From NCBI RefSeq assembly GCF_022678645.1, contig NZ_JALBWV010000006.1:1-64000 (forward strand): a stretch of 64,000 nt of DNA. Direction: 5' to 3'. Under the pieces are notes generated by a model, which worked only from the letters and a program-made list of their open reading frames with translations, was not told the DNA's origin and ran no database searches. Source of the stretch: Saccharopolyspora soli (lineage in GTDB: Bacteria; Actinomycetota; Actinomycetes; Mycobacteriales; Pseudonocardiaceae). A program made the position numbers and the translations under genes. Below are positions 8,226 to 17,925 of the stretch, in pieces; the first letter of the stretch is position 1; the number at the start of each line of letters is the position of its first letter.

Positions 8226-9521
8226 ATGACCTCCAGAACCTTACGCATGCGGCCGCGCCGCGCCGCCGTCTTCTCGTTGCACACCTCCCCGTTGGAACAG
8301 CCCGGTACTGGCGACGCCGGGGGCATGAACGTCTACATCGCGCAGACCGCCAGGCGGCTCGCCGAGTACGGCACCGAGGTCGAGATCTTCACCAGGGCGA
8401 CCTCCTCGGACGTCCCGCCGATCGCTGAGCTCGCTCCTGGCGTCCTGGTCCGAAACGTGGTCGCCGGACCTTTCGAAGGGCTGGACAAGAACGATCTGCC
8501 GTCGCAGCTGTGCGCTTTCGCCGCCGGTGCGCTGCGGGTCGAAGCTCGCCACGAGCCCGGTTACTACGACATCGTGCATTCGCACTACTGGCTGTCTGGG
8601 CAGGTCGGCTGGCTCGCGCGGGAGCGTTGGGGCGTCCCGCTGGTGCACACCGCGCACACGCTCGCCAAGGTCAAGAACGCCAACCTCGCTGAGGGCGACT
8701 CCCCCGAGCCGCGCGTGCGGGTGCTCGGCGAGGAACAGGTGGTCGCCGAGGCCGACATGCTGGTGGCCAACACCGAGTTCGAGGCCGCTGACCTGATCAA
8801 CCGCTACGACGCCGATCCGGACGCCGTCGCGACGATCCCGCCCGGTGTCGATCTGGACTGCTTCACCCCTGGTGATCGCACGGCTGCCCGCGCCGCGCTC
8901 GACCTCCCCGCCGACGCCGTCGTGCTCGCCTTCGTCGGTCGGATCCAACCGTTGAAGGCCCCGGACGTGCTGCTGCGGGCCACCGCGGAGCTGCTCGCCC
9001 GGCATCCGGACAGCCGCGAGCGCTTGGTGGTGCTGGTGGTCGGCGGACCATCCGGCAGCGGACTGGAACGTCCTCGGGCGCTGCACGAACTCGCGGCGGA
9101 ACTTGGCATCACCGATGTGGTGCGGTTCCTCCCGCCACGCAGTGGTACCTCGCTGACCAGCGTCTACCGTGCTGCGGACGTCGTCGCGGTGCCCAGCTAC
9201 AACGAGTCCTTCGGACTGGTCGCGCTCGAAGCCCAGGCATGCGGCACGCCGGTGGTGGCCGCTGCGGTCGGGGGCCTGCCGGTCGCGGTCCACGACGGGG
9301 TGTCCGGGTTGTTGGTGGACGGTCACGGCGCCGAGCAGTGGGCCGAGGCGCTGGGGTCGGTGGTGCGGAACCCCGCGTTGCGGACTCGGCTGGCCGCAGG
9401 CACCACCGCGCACGCCGCGCGCTTCTCCTGGGAACGCACCACTGGGGCACTGCTGGATGCCTACGCGCGGGCGAAGATGGCCTTCCACGCGCAACTGCGC
9501 ATCCGGGAGGTAACCGCGTGA
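8226..9521 (+). CDS. mshA: D-inositol-3-phosphate glycosyltransferase MshA
   Basis: Transfers GlcNAc from UDP-GlcNAc to 1L-inositol 3-phosphate, the first step of mycothiol synthesis. It is a GT4/GT-B enzyme: the N-terminal [20 protein letters not shown] substrate loop, [11 protein letters not shown], the inter-domain [15 protein letters not shown], and the EX7E motif with Glu327 and Glu335. The start is uncertain: the frame is open back to a TTG at 8112, while ATG codons at 8226 and 8247 lie just before the first conserved strand (RRAAVFSLH). I use 8226 (431 residues). The stop overlaps the next gene's GTG by four bases. Confidence 0.93.
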   Translation: MTSRTLRMRPRRAAVFSLHTSPLEQPGTGDAGGMNVYIAQTARRLAEYGTEVEIFTRATSSDVPPIAELAPGVLVRNVVAGPFEGLDKNDLPSQLCAFAAGALRVEARHEPGYYDIVHSHYWLSGQVGWLARERWGVPLVHTAHTLAKVKNANLAEGDSPEPRVRVLGEEQVVAEADMLVANTEFEAADLINRYDADPDAVATIPPGVDLDCFTPGDRTAARAALDLPADAVVLAFVGRIQPLKAPDVLLRATAELLARHPDSRERLVVLVVGGPSGSGLERPRALHELAAELGITDVVRFLPPRSGTSLTSVYRAADVVAVPSYNESFGLVALEAQACGTPVVAAAVGGLPVAVHDGVSGLLVDGHGAEQWAEALGSVVRNPALRTRLAAGTTAHAARFSWERTTGALLDAYARAKMAFHAQLRIREVTA

Positions 9522-10024
9522 GCCTCGACGAGGTCATCAGGTCGGCTTTGGACGCCAACGGGCTGGAGCACGTCACCGAGGGCGAGGGCCGGTTCTTCGT
9601 CACGCTGCCCGGCAGCAAGAAGCTGCAGACCAACTGCTGGCTCATCGTCGCCGAACACGCCCTGGTCGTCGAAGCCTTCGTGTGTCGGCAGCCGGACGAG
9701 GCGCACGAAGAGGTGTACCGGTTCCTGCTGCGCCGCAACGCCCGGCTCTACGGCGTGCACTACACGATCGACCGCAACGGCGACATCTACCTGGTCGGCC
9801 GGATCGGCCTGCACGCGGTGACCGCCGAAGAACTCGACCGGGTGCTGGGCCAGGTCCTGGAAGCCGCCGACGGCGACTTCAACACCCTGCTGGAGCTCGG
9901 CTTCGCCACCGCGATCCGGCGGGAATGGGGCTGGCGCGAGTCGCGCGGCGAATCGCTGGCCAACTTGCAGCCCTTCCGGCAGCTGGTGGAACGGGACGGC
10001 CCGGTCCGGCCGCTGAGCGACTGA
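9518..10024 (+). CDS. YbjN domain protein (Rv0487-like)
   Basis: A 168-residue protein that overlaps the mshA stop (GTGA) and has GGGAGG seven bases before its GTG, so it is translationally coupled to mshA. The YbjN/type III chaperone-like fold is suggested by the opening [18 protein letters not shown], then [18 protein letters not shown] and [20 protein letters not shown]. It is soluble and has no catalytic motif. The same adjacency exists as Rv0486-Rv0487. YbjN proteins have been linked to stress responses, but no role in mycothiol synthesis is established. Confidence 0.85.
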   Translation: MSLDEVIRSALDANGLEHVTEGEGRFFVTLPGSKKLQTNCWLIVAEHALVVEAFVCRQPDEAHEEVYRFLLRRNARLYGVHYTIDRNGDIYLVGRIGLHAVTAEELDRVLGQVLEAADGDFNTLLELGFATAIRREWGWRESRGESLANLQPFRQLVERDGPVRPLSD

Positions 10025-10039
10025 GCTCCGCCGCGTGCG

Positions 10040-10882
10040 CTACAGGCTGCCGCTGCGCAATGCCCGGCGGCGGCGCAGCAGCAGCCAGGCCGCCGCACCT
10101 GGTATCGCCAGCACCACGGCGAACGGGAGGACGGCGCCGAAGGCCGTCAGCAGGAATGCGCCGACCGACGAAAGCGTCCGCCAGCCGCCGAAAAGTCCCG
10201 CCAGGAAGCCGGTGTCCTCGTCGGTGACCGCGCCGGGGCGTTCCAGGCGAACCGTGATGGTGGCCATCTCGACCTGACCCGTCAGCCCGGCCGCCCGCCG
10301 TTCGAGCGAGTCCAGTTCGCTTTCGCGCGAGGTCAGCTCGCTTTCGATCGACACGATCTCGTCGACGGTCGCGGCGCGTTCCATCAGCGTCCGCAACCGC
10401 TGCACGCTGGCGCGTTGCGAGTCGATCCGGCTTCGGGTGTCGACGAGCTGATCGGTGACGTCCTGGGTCTGCTGGCTGCGTGAGGTGACCCGCCCCAGCC
10501 CGGACAGCTCGCCCAACACCTGGTCCAACTTGGCGGCCGGAACCCGGATCGTCATCGTGGTGCCCGCCCTGCGGGTGCTCTCCTGTTCGAGGTGACCCCC
10601 GACGGCCTCGCTGCGCCGCCGCACCTCGGCACCGGCTGGCTCGACCTCGTTGACCTCGATGTCCAGCTCGGCTGTCCGGATCACCTCGCGCGGGCCGATG
10701 GCCGGGCTGGAAGTCGTGCCGGTTTCGGAGCTGCTGCCCGAGCCGTTGCGTTCCTGCGGCGACTGCGGCGCCACGGCGCGGGAATCCCCGTTCGTTGATT
10801 GTTCGGCCCCCGAGGAACATCCCCCGAGCAGGCCGACCGCGACCACCGCCACGATCGGCCAACGTAATCGCTGCTTGTGCAT
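10040..10882 (-). CDS. DUF4349 lipoprotein with coiled coil and C-terminal membrane segment
   Basis: A 280-residue protein from the ATG at 10882, which has GGAAGG seven bases upstream; a longer frame to 10912 is not needed. A lipoprotein signal ends LLGGC near residue 22. The DUF4349 core follows: REVIRTAELDIEVNEV, TMTIRVPAAKLDQVLGELSGLG, then a heptad-rich stretch (DTRSRIDSQRASVQRLRTLMERAATVDEIVSIESEL) predicted as coiled coil. One membrane segment (SSVGAFLLTAFGAVLPFAVVL) and a basic RRRR tail end the protein. It is probably anchored at both ends with the coiled coil outside. Function unknown; convergent with the YbjN gene. Confidence 0.85.
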   Translation of the reverse strand: MHKQRLRWPIVAVVAVGLLGGCSSGAEQSTNGDSRAVAPQSPQERNGSGSSSETGTTSSPAIGPREVIRTAELDIEVNEVEPAGAEVRRRSEAVGGHLEQESTRRAGTTMTIRVPAAKLDQVLGELSGLGRVTSRSQQTQDVTDQLVDTRSRIDSQRASVQRLRTLMERAATVDEIVSIESELTSRESELDSLERRAAGLTGQVEMATITVRLERPGAVTDEDTGFLAGLFGGWRTLSSVGAFLLTAFGAVLPFAVVLAIPGAAAWLLLRRRRALRSGSL

Positions 10883-11691
10883 GCCACTGCCTTCCGTCTT
10901 CGCCGTGAACACGGCGAAGACGGAGCCCGACGATCTTCCGGTTGCACCGGCGGTCTGGGGATCGCGCAGCGGAACGCGCTGCGCAAGTCAATCCGCGCAC
11001 CTTCCGAGGGGGACCGCGCGGGGCGGCTTGGGAGAGAGGGGGAGTCACGAGCTCAAGCCGCCCCGCGTGGGGGTCCCGCCTGACGGGCCGGTGGGCGGGG
11101 GGCACCCTGGGCCCGGCGGGGCGCGGCCCGATGGGGGATACGAACCGCGCTCGTGCTCTCCCGAGATCGGGGAGTGCGTGGGAGCCGATCAAGGAGAGCG
11201 TTGTCAACTTCGCAGAGTCCTGCAGCTGCCACAAGGCCGCCACATTGCTCCATTAGTGTGATGTTTGGAGAGAAAAATAACGCACAGGAATCAAACTACC
11301 TTCAATTCGTCAACGGAAGTGACCGGCGCCACTTTCGTGTCACGGCACCGCGATGATCACATAACTGTCGGGTGAAGCGGACAACGAAATCCGCCGACAA
11401 GTGCGCACGCCAGCTGGGCGGACTCGGCGGAGATGAGTCGCTTCGCGCGCCACGACGCGCAGCGGCGAAACGCCGAATCGAAACACCGCCGGGCAATGGC
11501 CCGCAAGCCCCATCTCGACTCGCAACCGACCTCCCCTCCATGATGCGGAACTCCACTTTCTCGGCGCCAGTTCTACCGAAACCTGACTGGCGATTTGTCT
11601 GTTTTTCGGTTGTTGGTTTTAGGCAAAACTGGCACGACTCCGGGAGTGCTCGGTGCGGTGGCGGCGTGGGCGGACCGGCTGTCAGACCTCC
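10883..11691. other. Long intergenic region before gpmA, no gene seen
   Basis: About 800 bases without a supportable gene. The left half (11000-11150) is very GC-rich. The stretch from about 11250 to 11640 is visibly richer in A/T than its surroundings, with tracts such as GAGAGAAAAATAACGC and TTGTCTGTTTTTCGG. The overlapping frames read through in several directions with no conserved motif. No tRNA, rRNA or CRISPR pattern is present. Confidence 0.5.
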
Positions 11692-11720
11692 TGGACGAGG
11701 AATCGCGGACGGCTCTATAG
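11692..11720 (+). promoter_or_regulatory. Probable leaderless promoter of gpmA
   Basis: TGGACG (11692-11697) and TATAGC (11715-11720) are separated by 17 bases. The -10 box ends ten bases before the ATG at 11731, so transcription would start at or very close to the start codon. There is no Shine-Dalgarno sequence before gpmA, which supports a leaderless transcript. Confidence 0.5.
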
Positions 11721-11730
11721 CCTGGGGTTT

Positions 11731-12474
11731 ATGACTGCGACCCTGGTGCTGCTGCGGCACGGTGAAAGCACGTGGAACGCCGAGAACCTGTTCACCGGCT
11801 GGGTGGACGTACCGCTGTCGGACAACGGCGAGGTCGAGGCGACGCGCGGCGGTGAACTGCTGCGCGAGTCCGGGGTGCTGCCGGACGTGCTGTACACCTC
11901 GCTGCTGCGGCGAGCCATCGCCACCGCGAACATCGCCCTCGACGTCGCGGACCGGCACTGGATCCCGGTCCGGCGCGACTGGCGGCTCAACGAGCGCCAC
12001 TACGGCGCGCTGCAGGGCAAGAACAAGAAGCAGACGCTGGAAGCCTACGGCGAGGAGCAGTTCATGCTCTGGCGCCGCTCCTACGACACCCCGCCGCCGG
12101 AGATCGAGCTCGGCAGCGAGTTCAGCCAGGACGCCGACCCGCGCTACGCCGACCTCGGCGGCGACATGCCGCGCACCGAGTGCCTGAAGGACGTGGTGGC
12201 CCGACTGCTGCCGTACTGGGAGTCCGCGATCGTGCCGGACCTGCGGGCCGGTCGCACGGTGCTGGTCGCCGCGCACGGCAACTCGCTGCGCGCGCTGGTC
12301 AAGCACCTGGACGGGATCTCCGACGGCGACATCGCGGGCCTGAACATCCCCACCGGGATCCCGCTGCGCTACGACCTCGACGCCGACCTCAAGCCGACCA
12401 ATCCGGGCGGCACTTACCTCGACCCGGAGGCCGCCGCCATCGCCGCGGCAGCAGTCGCCAACCAAGGCCGCTAA
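11731..12474 (+). CDS. gpmA: 2,3-bisphosphoglycerate-dependent phosphoglycerate mutase
   Basis: Interconverts 3- and 2-phosphoglycerate in glycolysis. The 247-residue protein has the phosphohistidine motif LLRHGEST with His10, the [12 protein letters not shown] substrate loop, [26 protein letters not shown], and a second catalytic histidine in VAAHGNSLR. All key residues of a BPG-dependent mutase are present, distinguishing it from the degenerate relative at 48371. It lies directly before senX3-regX3 as gpm1 does in M. tuberculosis. An upstream in-frame extension lacks homology and was not used. Confidence 0.95.
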   Translation: MTATLVLLRHGESTWNAENLFTGWVDVPLSDNGEVEATRGGELLRESGVLPDVLYTSLLRRAIATANIALDVADRHWIPVRRDWRLNERHYGALQGKNKKQTLEAYGEEQFMLWRRSYDTPPPEIELGSEFSQDADPRYADLGGDMPRTECLKDVVARLLPYWESAIVPDLRAGRTVLVAAHGNSLRALVKHLDGISDGDIAGLNIPTGIPLRYDLDADLKPTNPGGTYLDPEAAAIAAAAVANQGR

Positions 12475-12490
12475 CCCCGATCGAGTCGAG

Positions 12491-12537
12491 GTGAAGGGCA
12501 CCTTCGACCGAGTAAGCCGGTCAAAGGTGCCCTTCAC
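12491..12537 (+). terminator. Long stem-loop after gpmA
   Basis: GTGAAGGGCACCTTCGACC (12491-12509), a nine-base loop, then GGTCAAAGGTGCCCTTCAC (12519-12537): a 19-bp stem with one mismatch. It lies 17 bases after the gpmA stop. It resembles the stem-loop at 35171-35219 in arm layout and loop size, although many stem pairs differ. Probably a terminator of the I-shaped, T-tract-free actinobacterial kind. Confidence 0.7.
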
Positions 12538-12736
12538 TCATCACTCAGGTGGGTGATGCGTGGCGAGGAGTCGCCTAGGCGGCGAACGGAGCGCGACGGT
12601 CGATCGGGTGGTACGTGAACTGGGTCCCAGCGCCGGGTGAAGTCGAGGTGAAGAAGGCCCCTTTTCGTGTCACGGGTATCACGGAACGCCCTCGTAGACT
12701 GGCCTTTCCCCACCCCCGCTTGCTTACGATGCAGAC

Positions 12737-13960
12737 GTGACCGCATTGGGCTACACCGCCCTGATGATCGCCGCGCTCCTGCTGGGCGCGGTCGGCGGCT
12801 TCGTCATTGGTCGGGGATCCCGGAACGGCGCGAAGCCCCAAGGTCCCACCGTTGCCGAACTTCTCCAGCGGCTGGTGCACACCAGCTACAACGGCGTGGT
12901 GGTGCTCAACAAATTCGGCGACGTGGTGCTGCACAATCCGCGCGCTGACGAACTCGGCCTCATCCGCGACCACCAGGCCGACCCGCGCGCCCGCAAGGCC
13001 GCGGAGCAGGCGCTGGTCACCGGCGAGCCGGTCCCCGTCGACCTCACCCCGCTGAACCGCGCCGCGCCGCTGCGCGGTCGCGGCCCGGCCGCGGTGCTCG
13101 GCGAGGTCCGCCCGCTCGGCGACGGCTTCGCCGTCGTCGACGCCGCGGACGAGTCCGACTCCGTCCGCTTGGAGGCCACCCGCCGCGACTTCGTCGCGAA
13201 CGTCAGCCACGAGCTGAAGACCCCGGTCGGGGCGCTCGCGCTGCTCGCCGAGGCGGTGCTGGACGCCGCTGACGACGCCGAAGAGGTCCGGCGGTTCTCC
13301 ACCAAGATCCTGCACGAGTCGACCCGGCTGGGGACGTTGGTCTCCGAGCTGATCGCGTTGTCGCGCCTGCAGGGCGCCGAGCGGCTGCCCGAGCTGACCA
13401 CGGTCGACGTCGATGCCGTCGTGGAAGAGGCGCTGGGTCGGTGCCGGTTGGCCGCCGAGTCGGCCGGGATCGAGATCGCCGTCGACGAATCCAGCGGCTA
13501 CCTGCTGGACGGGGACCGAACGCTGCTGGTCACCGCGCTCACCAACCTGATCGACAACGCGGTGTCCTACTCGCCGCCGGGCAGCCCGGTGTCGATAAGC
13601 CGTCGGCTCTCCGGCGACTTCGTGGAGATCGCGGTTACGGATCGGGGCATCGGAATCGAGCCCCAATACCACCAGCGGGTTTTCGAGCGGTTCTTCCGCG
13701 TGGATCCGGCGCGGTCGCGGGCGACCGGCGGTACGGGTCTCGGGCTGGCGATCGTCAAGCACGTCGCCGCCAACCACGGTGGCGAGGTCAAGTTGTGGAG
13801 CCGCACCGGAACCGGCTCCACCTTCACGCTCCGAGTGCCCAGGCACGGTGCGACCGACGGCCAACCGGCCGCAGAGCCGGACCGGGCGGCGAAACCAGCC
13901 CGGTCCAAGACCGAGAGTGCGGACGGGGTCACAACCGTCGAAACGGGAGGAGTCCGGTGA
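12737..13960 (+). CDS. senX3: Sensor histidine kinase SenX3
   Basis: Membrane sensor kinase of the phosphate-responsive SenX3-RegX3 system. The 407-residue protein has one clear N-terminal membrane segment (about 3-26), a PAS-like region (about 45-140), the dimerisation box VSHELKTPVGALALL with phosphoacceptor His158, and the ATPase domain with the N box TNLIDNAVSYSPPG, DRGIGIE and GGTGLGLAIVKH. The C-terminal tail is rich in Ala, Lys and Glu and may be disordered. The GTG at 12737 has no ribosome site but TACGAT lies six bases upstream, suggesting a leaderless message. The stop overlaps regX3. Confidence 0.93.
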   Translation: MTALGYTALMIAALLLGAVGGFVIGRGSRNGAKPQGPTVAELLQRLVHTSYNGVVVLNKFGDVVLHNPRADELGLIRDHQADPRARKAAEQALVTGEPVPVDLTPLNRAAPLRGRGPAAVLGEVRPLGDGFAVVDAADESDSVRLEATRRDFVANVSHELKTPVGALALLAEAVLDAADDAEEVRRFSTKILHESTRLGTLVSELIALSRLQGAERLPELTTVDVDAVVEEALGRCRLAAESAGIEIAVDESSGYLLDGDRTLLVTALTNLIDNAVSYSPPGSPVSISRRLSGDFVEIAVTDRGIGIEPQYHQRVFERFFRVDPARSRATGGTGLGLAIVKHVAANHGGEVKLWSRTGTGSTFTLRVPRHGATDGQPAAEPDRAAKPARSKTESADGVTTVETGGVR

Positions 13961-14637
13961 CCAGGGTGCTGATCGTGGAGGACGAGGAGTCCTTCGCCGA
14001 CCCGCTTGCCTTCCTGCTTCGCAAGGAGGGCTTCACCGCGGCAGTCGCCGCGAACGGTCCGGAGGCGTTGGACGAGTTCGACCGAAACGGCGCGGACATC
14101 GTGCTGCTCGACCTGATGCTGCCGGGCATGAGCGGCACGGACGTGTGCAAGCAACTTCGCCAACGCTCCTCCGTCCCGGTGATCATGGTGACCGCTCGGG
14201 ACAGCGAGATCGACAAGGTGGTGGGCTTGGAGCTCGGCGCGGACGACTACGTGACCAAGCCGTACTCGGCGCGGGAGCTGATCGCGCGGGTGCGCGCGGT
14301 CCTGCGGCGCCGCGGCGAGGCCGAGGAGCTGCAACCGCAGGTGCTGGCAGCCGGGCCGGTGCGGATGGACGTCGAGCGGCACGTGGTGACTGTGGACGGC
14401 GTGGACGTCAACCTGCCGCTGAAGGAGTTCGACCTGCTGGAGTACCTGCTGCGCAACGTCGGCCGGGTGCTCACCCGCGGTCAGCTCATCGACCGGGTGT
14501 GGGGTGCGGACTACGTCGGCGACACCAAGACGCTGGACGTGCACGTCAAGCGGCTGCGCTCGAAGGTCGAGCCGAACCCGGCGGATCCGCGCTACCTCAT
14601 CACGGTCCGTGGCCTCGGGTACAAGTTCGAAGCGTGA
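13957..14637 (+). CDS. regX3: Response regulator RegX3 (OmpR family)
   Basis: DNA-binding partner of SenX3 that controls phosphate-starvation genes. The 226-residue protein has a receiver domain with acidic pocket VEDEE (7-11), phosphoacceptor Asp52 in LLDLMLPG and the conserved Lys in VTKPYSARE. A winged-helix output domain follows (about 135-226), ending ITVRGLGYKFEA. The GTG start overlaps the senX3 TGA by four bases and has GGGAGGAG upstream, so the two are translationally coupled. Gene order and motifs match Rv0490-Rv0491. Confidence 0.95.
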   Translation: MTRVLIVEDEESFADPLAFLLRKEGFTAAVAANGPEALDEFDRNGADIVLLDLMLPGMSGTDVCKQLRQRSSVPVIMVTARDSEIDKVVGLELGADDYVTKPYSARELIARVRAVLRRRGEAEELQPQVLAAGPVRMDVERHVVTVDGVDVNLPLKEFDLLEYLLRNVGRVLTRGQLIDRVWGADYVGDTKTLDVHVKRLRSKVEPNPADPRYLITVRGLGYKFEA

Positions 14638-14766
14638 TGTTGCCCGCGTGACGTGCCGCACTGCTGCGCTGGTCGGCCTGGTCTGCGGCGTGCGCGGGGC
14701 GGCGGGATGGCCCGTTTGCTGCCCACCCCGCCCCTGATGACGTGCGCAGCCGGTAATTTGTCGAAC

Positions 14767-15801
14767 ATGCGCCTAGGGGTGCTCGACGTCGGATCCAACA
14801 CGGTCCACCTGCTGGTGGTGGACGCACATCGTGGTGCCCATCCGACCCCGATGACATCGGAGAAGACCGTGCTGCGGCTGGCCGAGCGGATCGGCGCGCA
14901 CGGTGGCCGACTCGCTGAGGAGGACGCCGCGGAGCTGATCCGCACCGTCGCCGACGCGCAGGAATCCGCCGTCGCGGCTGGTTGCGAGGAGCTGATGGCC
15001 TTCGCCACGTCGGCGATCCGCGAAGCGGACAACGCCGCCGAGGTGTTGGACCGGGTGCTCACCGAGACCGGCATCGAGCTGGAGGTGCTGCCCGGCGCGG
15101 ACGAGGCGCGGTTCACCTTCCTGGCGGCCCGCCGCTGGTACGGCTGGTCGGCGGGCAACCTGCTGATGCTCGACATCGGCGGCGGTTCGCTGGAGCTCGC
15201 GGTGGGCATCGACGAGCAGCCCGACCTGGCGGTGTCGCTGCCGCTGGGCGCGGGTCGGCTGGCCCGCACGATGCTGCACGACCCGCCGCGCCAGGACGAG
15301 GTGAAGAAGCTGCGCGAATGGCTGCAGGGCCAGTTGGCGCCCACCGCCAAGCGCTTCCGCAAGATGGCCCGGCCCGACCGGGCGGTGGCCAGTTCCAAGA
15401 CGTTCCGATCGCTGGCCCGGCTGACCGGCGCGGCACCGTCGTCGGCGGGACCGCGGGTGCCGCGCACGCTCACCGAGACCGGCCTGCGGCAACTGCTGGC
15501 GTTCATCACCCGGATGTCGTCATCCGATCTGGCCGCCCTCGATGGTGTGAGCAACGCGCGGGCGCACCAACTGGTGGGTGGTGCGCTGGTGGCCGAGGCG
15601 ACCATGCACGCGCTGGAGCTGGAGTCGCTCGACATCTGCCCGTGGGCGTTGCGCGAAGGTGTGATCCTACGGCGGCTGGACCACACGAATGGAGACAGTC
15701 ACACTGCCATTCAGGCTCGGGCCACCCTGAGCCACGCGGAGGCGGGGCCCGCGGACGGAACTGGACGGCAGACCCAGCACGGGGCACGGTGGGAGCGATG
15801 A
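14767..15801 (+). CDS. Ppx/GppA family phosphatase (Rv0496-like)
   Basis: Exopolyphosphatase or guanosine pentaphosphate phosphohydrolase of the ASKHA fold. The 344-residue protein begins MRLGVLDVGSNTVHLLVVD, the phosphate-1 loop, and contains ATSAIREADNA, the second phosphate loop LDIGGGSLELAVG and PLGAGRLARTM. I choose the ATG at 14767 because homology starts there and TAATTT sits seven bases upstream, fitting a leaderless transcript; the frame extends to 14653 without meaning. The C-terminal ~40 residues are polar and variable. Close to senX3-regX3, consistent with a role in polyphosphate or (p)ppGpp turnover, but the preferred substrate is not visible. Confidence 0.88.
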   Translation: MRLGVLDVGSNTVHLLVVDAHRGAHPTPMTSEKTVLRLAERIGAHGGRLAEEDAAELIRTVADAQESAVAAGCEELMAFATSAIREADNAAEVLDRVLTETGIELEVLPGADEARFTFLAARRWYGWSAGNLLMLDIGGGSLELAVGIDEQPDLAVSLPLGAGRLARTMLHDPPRQDEVKKLREWLQGQLAPTAKRFRKMARPDRAVASSKTFRSLARLTGAAPSSAGPRVPRTLTETGLRQLLAFITRMSSSDLAALDGVSNARAHQLVGGALVAEATMHALELESLDICPWALREGVILRRLDHTNGDSHTAIQARATLSHAEAGPADGTGRQTQHGARWER

Positions 15802-16859
15802 GTCGGGAAAGTGGGGCCGATCAGCCCACCCAGCGCACCGTGGCGGAGTTGCTCGCCGAATACGGCGGCGGCAACGCCCAGAAGGGTTCCCGGCGACGTC
15901 GCAGGCGGGCCGAGGACCCGAGCGAGACCGCCCCGCAGGCGATCATCAACCGGGTGCTGTCGGACAGCGGCCAGATGCGCGCCGTGCAGCCCGACACCGA
16001 GCCACCGCAGCGGCGCAGCCGCCGCGCGGGCCCAGAAGGCGCCGCCCCGCAACCTCCGGCTGCGCCCCAACCACCGCCTCCTCCGCCGCAGGCTGCGGTA
16101 GCGCCAGCGCCGCCCGTGCCCGAACCACCGGCGCCGGAACCGCCTGCCGAGCCCGCCGTCGGTAGCGCGACTTACTGGGCGCAGCGCTTCTCCAGCGCAG
16201 GGCAGGACAAGGCGGCAGCCCCGATGGCGCCGCCGGAAGGCGATGCCGAGGCGACGATCCAACAGCCCGCGCTGCGTCGCCCAGCTCCGCAGCCGGAGCT
16301 GCCCCCGGCGCCGCCCGCCCCACCGGCTCCGCCGAAGCGCACTCCGCCGGAGGGCGTCACCGAGCAGTTGCCGCGCGTGCCAACCCCCTCGGATCCCGGT
16401 CCGCTCGGCACCGCCATGCTGGCCTACCCGCCAGCGCAGCAGGCCGACGAAGAGGTCGAACCCGACGACCCGTACGACTTCGATTCCTACGACGACCCCG
16501 AGGTCGAATACGCCGAGGAAGACGACTACGACCCGGAGCTGCCCGCCGGACTGGACTCCGACGACTACCAGGCCGACGAGGAAGAAGAGCCCACCTCCCC
16601 CGGCAAGGAGTGGGGCAGGCTCGTGGGGCAGGGCGTCGTCGGCCTGGTCGCCGGTGGTGCGGTCTGGGTCGGGTTCCAGTGGCTGTGGATCAACAACGCG
16701 GTGGCCGCGCTCGTCGCCGCGCTGGTGATCACCGGTTGTCTGGTGCTCATCTCGTGGAAGTTCTTGCGCACCAACGATCTGCAGACGATCCTGCTGTCGG
16801 TGCTGGTCGGTTTGTTCTGCACGGTTTCCCCGGCGGCACTGGTGTTGATCAACCACTAG
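15798..16859 (+). CDS. Pro/Glu-rich protein with C-terminal membrane segments (Rv0497-like)
   Basis: A 353-residue protein whose ATG overlaps the preceding stop (ATGA). The N-terminus TVAELLAEYGG is followed by a basic RRRRRR run, then about 150 residues dominated by Pro, Ala and Glu and a strongly acidic stretch (about 220-265, repeated Asp/Glu/Tyr), all likely disordered in the cytosol. Three C-terminal hydrophobic segments (from about 272 to the end) form the membrane domain. Position after the Ppx gene matches Rv0497. Function unknown; the layout suggests a membrane-tethered interaction scaffold. Confidence 0.8.
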   Translation: MSRESGADQPTQRTVAELLAEYGGGNAQKGSRRRRRRAEDPSETAPQAIINRVLSDSGQMRAVQPDTEPPQRRSRRAGPEGAAPQPPAAPQPPPPPPQAAVAPAPPVPEPPAPEPPAEPAVGSATYWAQRFSSAGQDKAAAPMAPPEGDAEATIQQPALRRPAPQPELPPAPPAPPAPPKRTPPEGVTEQLPRVPTPSDPGPLGTAMLAYPPAQQADEEVEPDDPYDFDSYDDPEVEYAEEDDYDPELPAGLDSDDYQADEEEEPTSPGKEWGRLVGQGVVGLVAGGAVWVGFQWLWINNAVAALVAALVITGCLVLISWKFLRTNDLQTILLSVLVGLFCTVSPAALVLINH

Positions 16860-17067
16860 CGGGAGTTCACGGTTTGGGAAGTGCGACGTGGTCAACTGCG
16901 CTTCGGCGCCCGGCACGCGGTGCTTCTCCGTGCTCGACCACCCGCGGGTTCTTCGGACGGCCCCGAGGTGCGCCGGATCGGGGGGCCGCGGCGGATGACC
17001 TTCGCGAGCTGATCCGCGCACCCTCTTCAACGACCGCCCACCAACCGTCGGTCATGCTTGGCAGGAC

Positions 17068-17925
17068 ATGACAGTGCAACCGCCACCGCGCGAGGACGCC
17101 GCCGGACGTGTCCCGGTCGGGCTGTCCACCGCATCGGTGTGGCCGCAACCGGCGCGGACGGCCTTCGAGATGGCCGCCGACCTCGACTTCGACGGGGTCG
17201 AGGTGATGGTCTGGGCGGATGCGGTCAGCCAGGACGTCGGCGCGCTGCACCGGCTTTCCGAGCAGCACGGCGTGCCGGTCCTGGCCGTCCACGCGCCCTG
17301 CCTGCTGATCACGCAGCGGGTCTGGTCACCGGAGCCGGAGGAGCGGTTGCGGCGGGCGGTGGTGGTCGCCAGCGACCTGGGTGCGTCGACGGTGGTCGTG
17401 CACCCGCCGTTCCGCTGGCAGCGCCGCTACGCGGAGGGGTTCGGCGAGCTGGTGGCGGAACTGGAGGAGACCAGCGGCATCGCGATCGCGGTGGAGAACA
17501 TGTTCCCGCTGCGCCCACCGAGCACGCTGAACCGGTTGCGCGGCGGCAAGACCAGCGGGTTGTCGGCGTTCAAACCTTCGCCGGATCCGACCGAGGTCGG
17601 GTTCCGCAACTACACGCTGGACCTGTCGCACGCCGCTGCCGCGCACATGGATGCCATCGAGCTGCTGAAGCGGATGAAGGACGGTCTGGCCCACGTGCAC
17701 TTGGCCGACGGGACAGGAGCGCCGCGGGACGAGCACCTGGTGCCCGGACAGGGCAACCAGCCGTGCGCGGAGGTGTGCGAGGCGCTGGCCGCCGACGGGT
17801 ACGCGGGCGCGGTGGTGCTGGAGGTCAACACGCGCAAGGCGCGCAGTCCCGCGCAGCGAGCGGCGCTGTTGGCCGAAGCCCTGCTGTTCGCCCGGCTGCA
17901 CCTGGAGCCGCTGCGCGCGACCTGA
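17068..17925 (+). CDS. TIM-barrel sugar phosphate isomerase/epimerase family protein (Rv0498-like)
   Basis: A 285-residue protein of the AP endonuclease 2/xylose isomerase-like barrel family. Metal-ligand type motifs of the family are visible: DGVEVMVWAD near residue 43, LAVHAPCLL near 75, VVVHPPFRWQ, IAVENMFPL, LDLSHAAAAHMDA, HVHLADGTG and a late VVLEVNTRK. Length is usual. The ATG at 17068 follows GGCAGGAC. It is the Rv0498 position in the M. tuberculosis order. The substrate is unknown for this branch. About 200 bases before it hold no gene. Confidence 0.85.
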   Translation: MTVQPPPREDAAGRVPVGLSTASVWPQPARTAFEMAADLDFDGVEVMVWADAVSQDVGALHRLSEQHGVPVLAVHAPCLLITQRVWSPEPEERLRRAVVVASDLGASTVVVHPPFRWQRRYAEGFGELVAELEETSGIAIAVENMFPLRPPSTLNRLRGGKTSGLSAFKPSPDPTEVGFRNYTLDLSHAAAAHMDAIELLKRMKDGLAHVHLADGTGAPRDEHLVPGQGNQPCAEVCEALAADGYAGAVVLEVNTRKARSPAQRAALLAEALLFARLHLEPLRAT

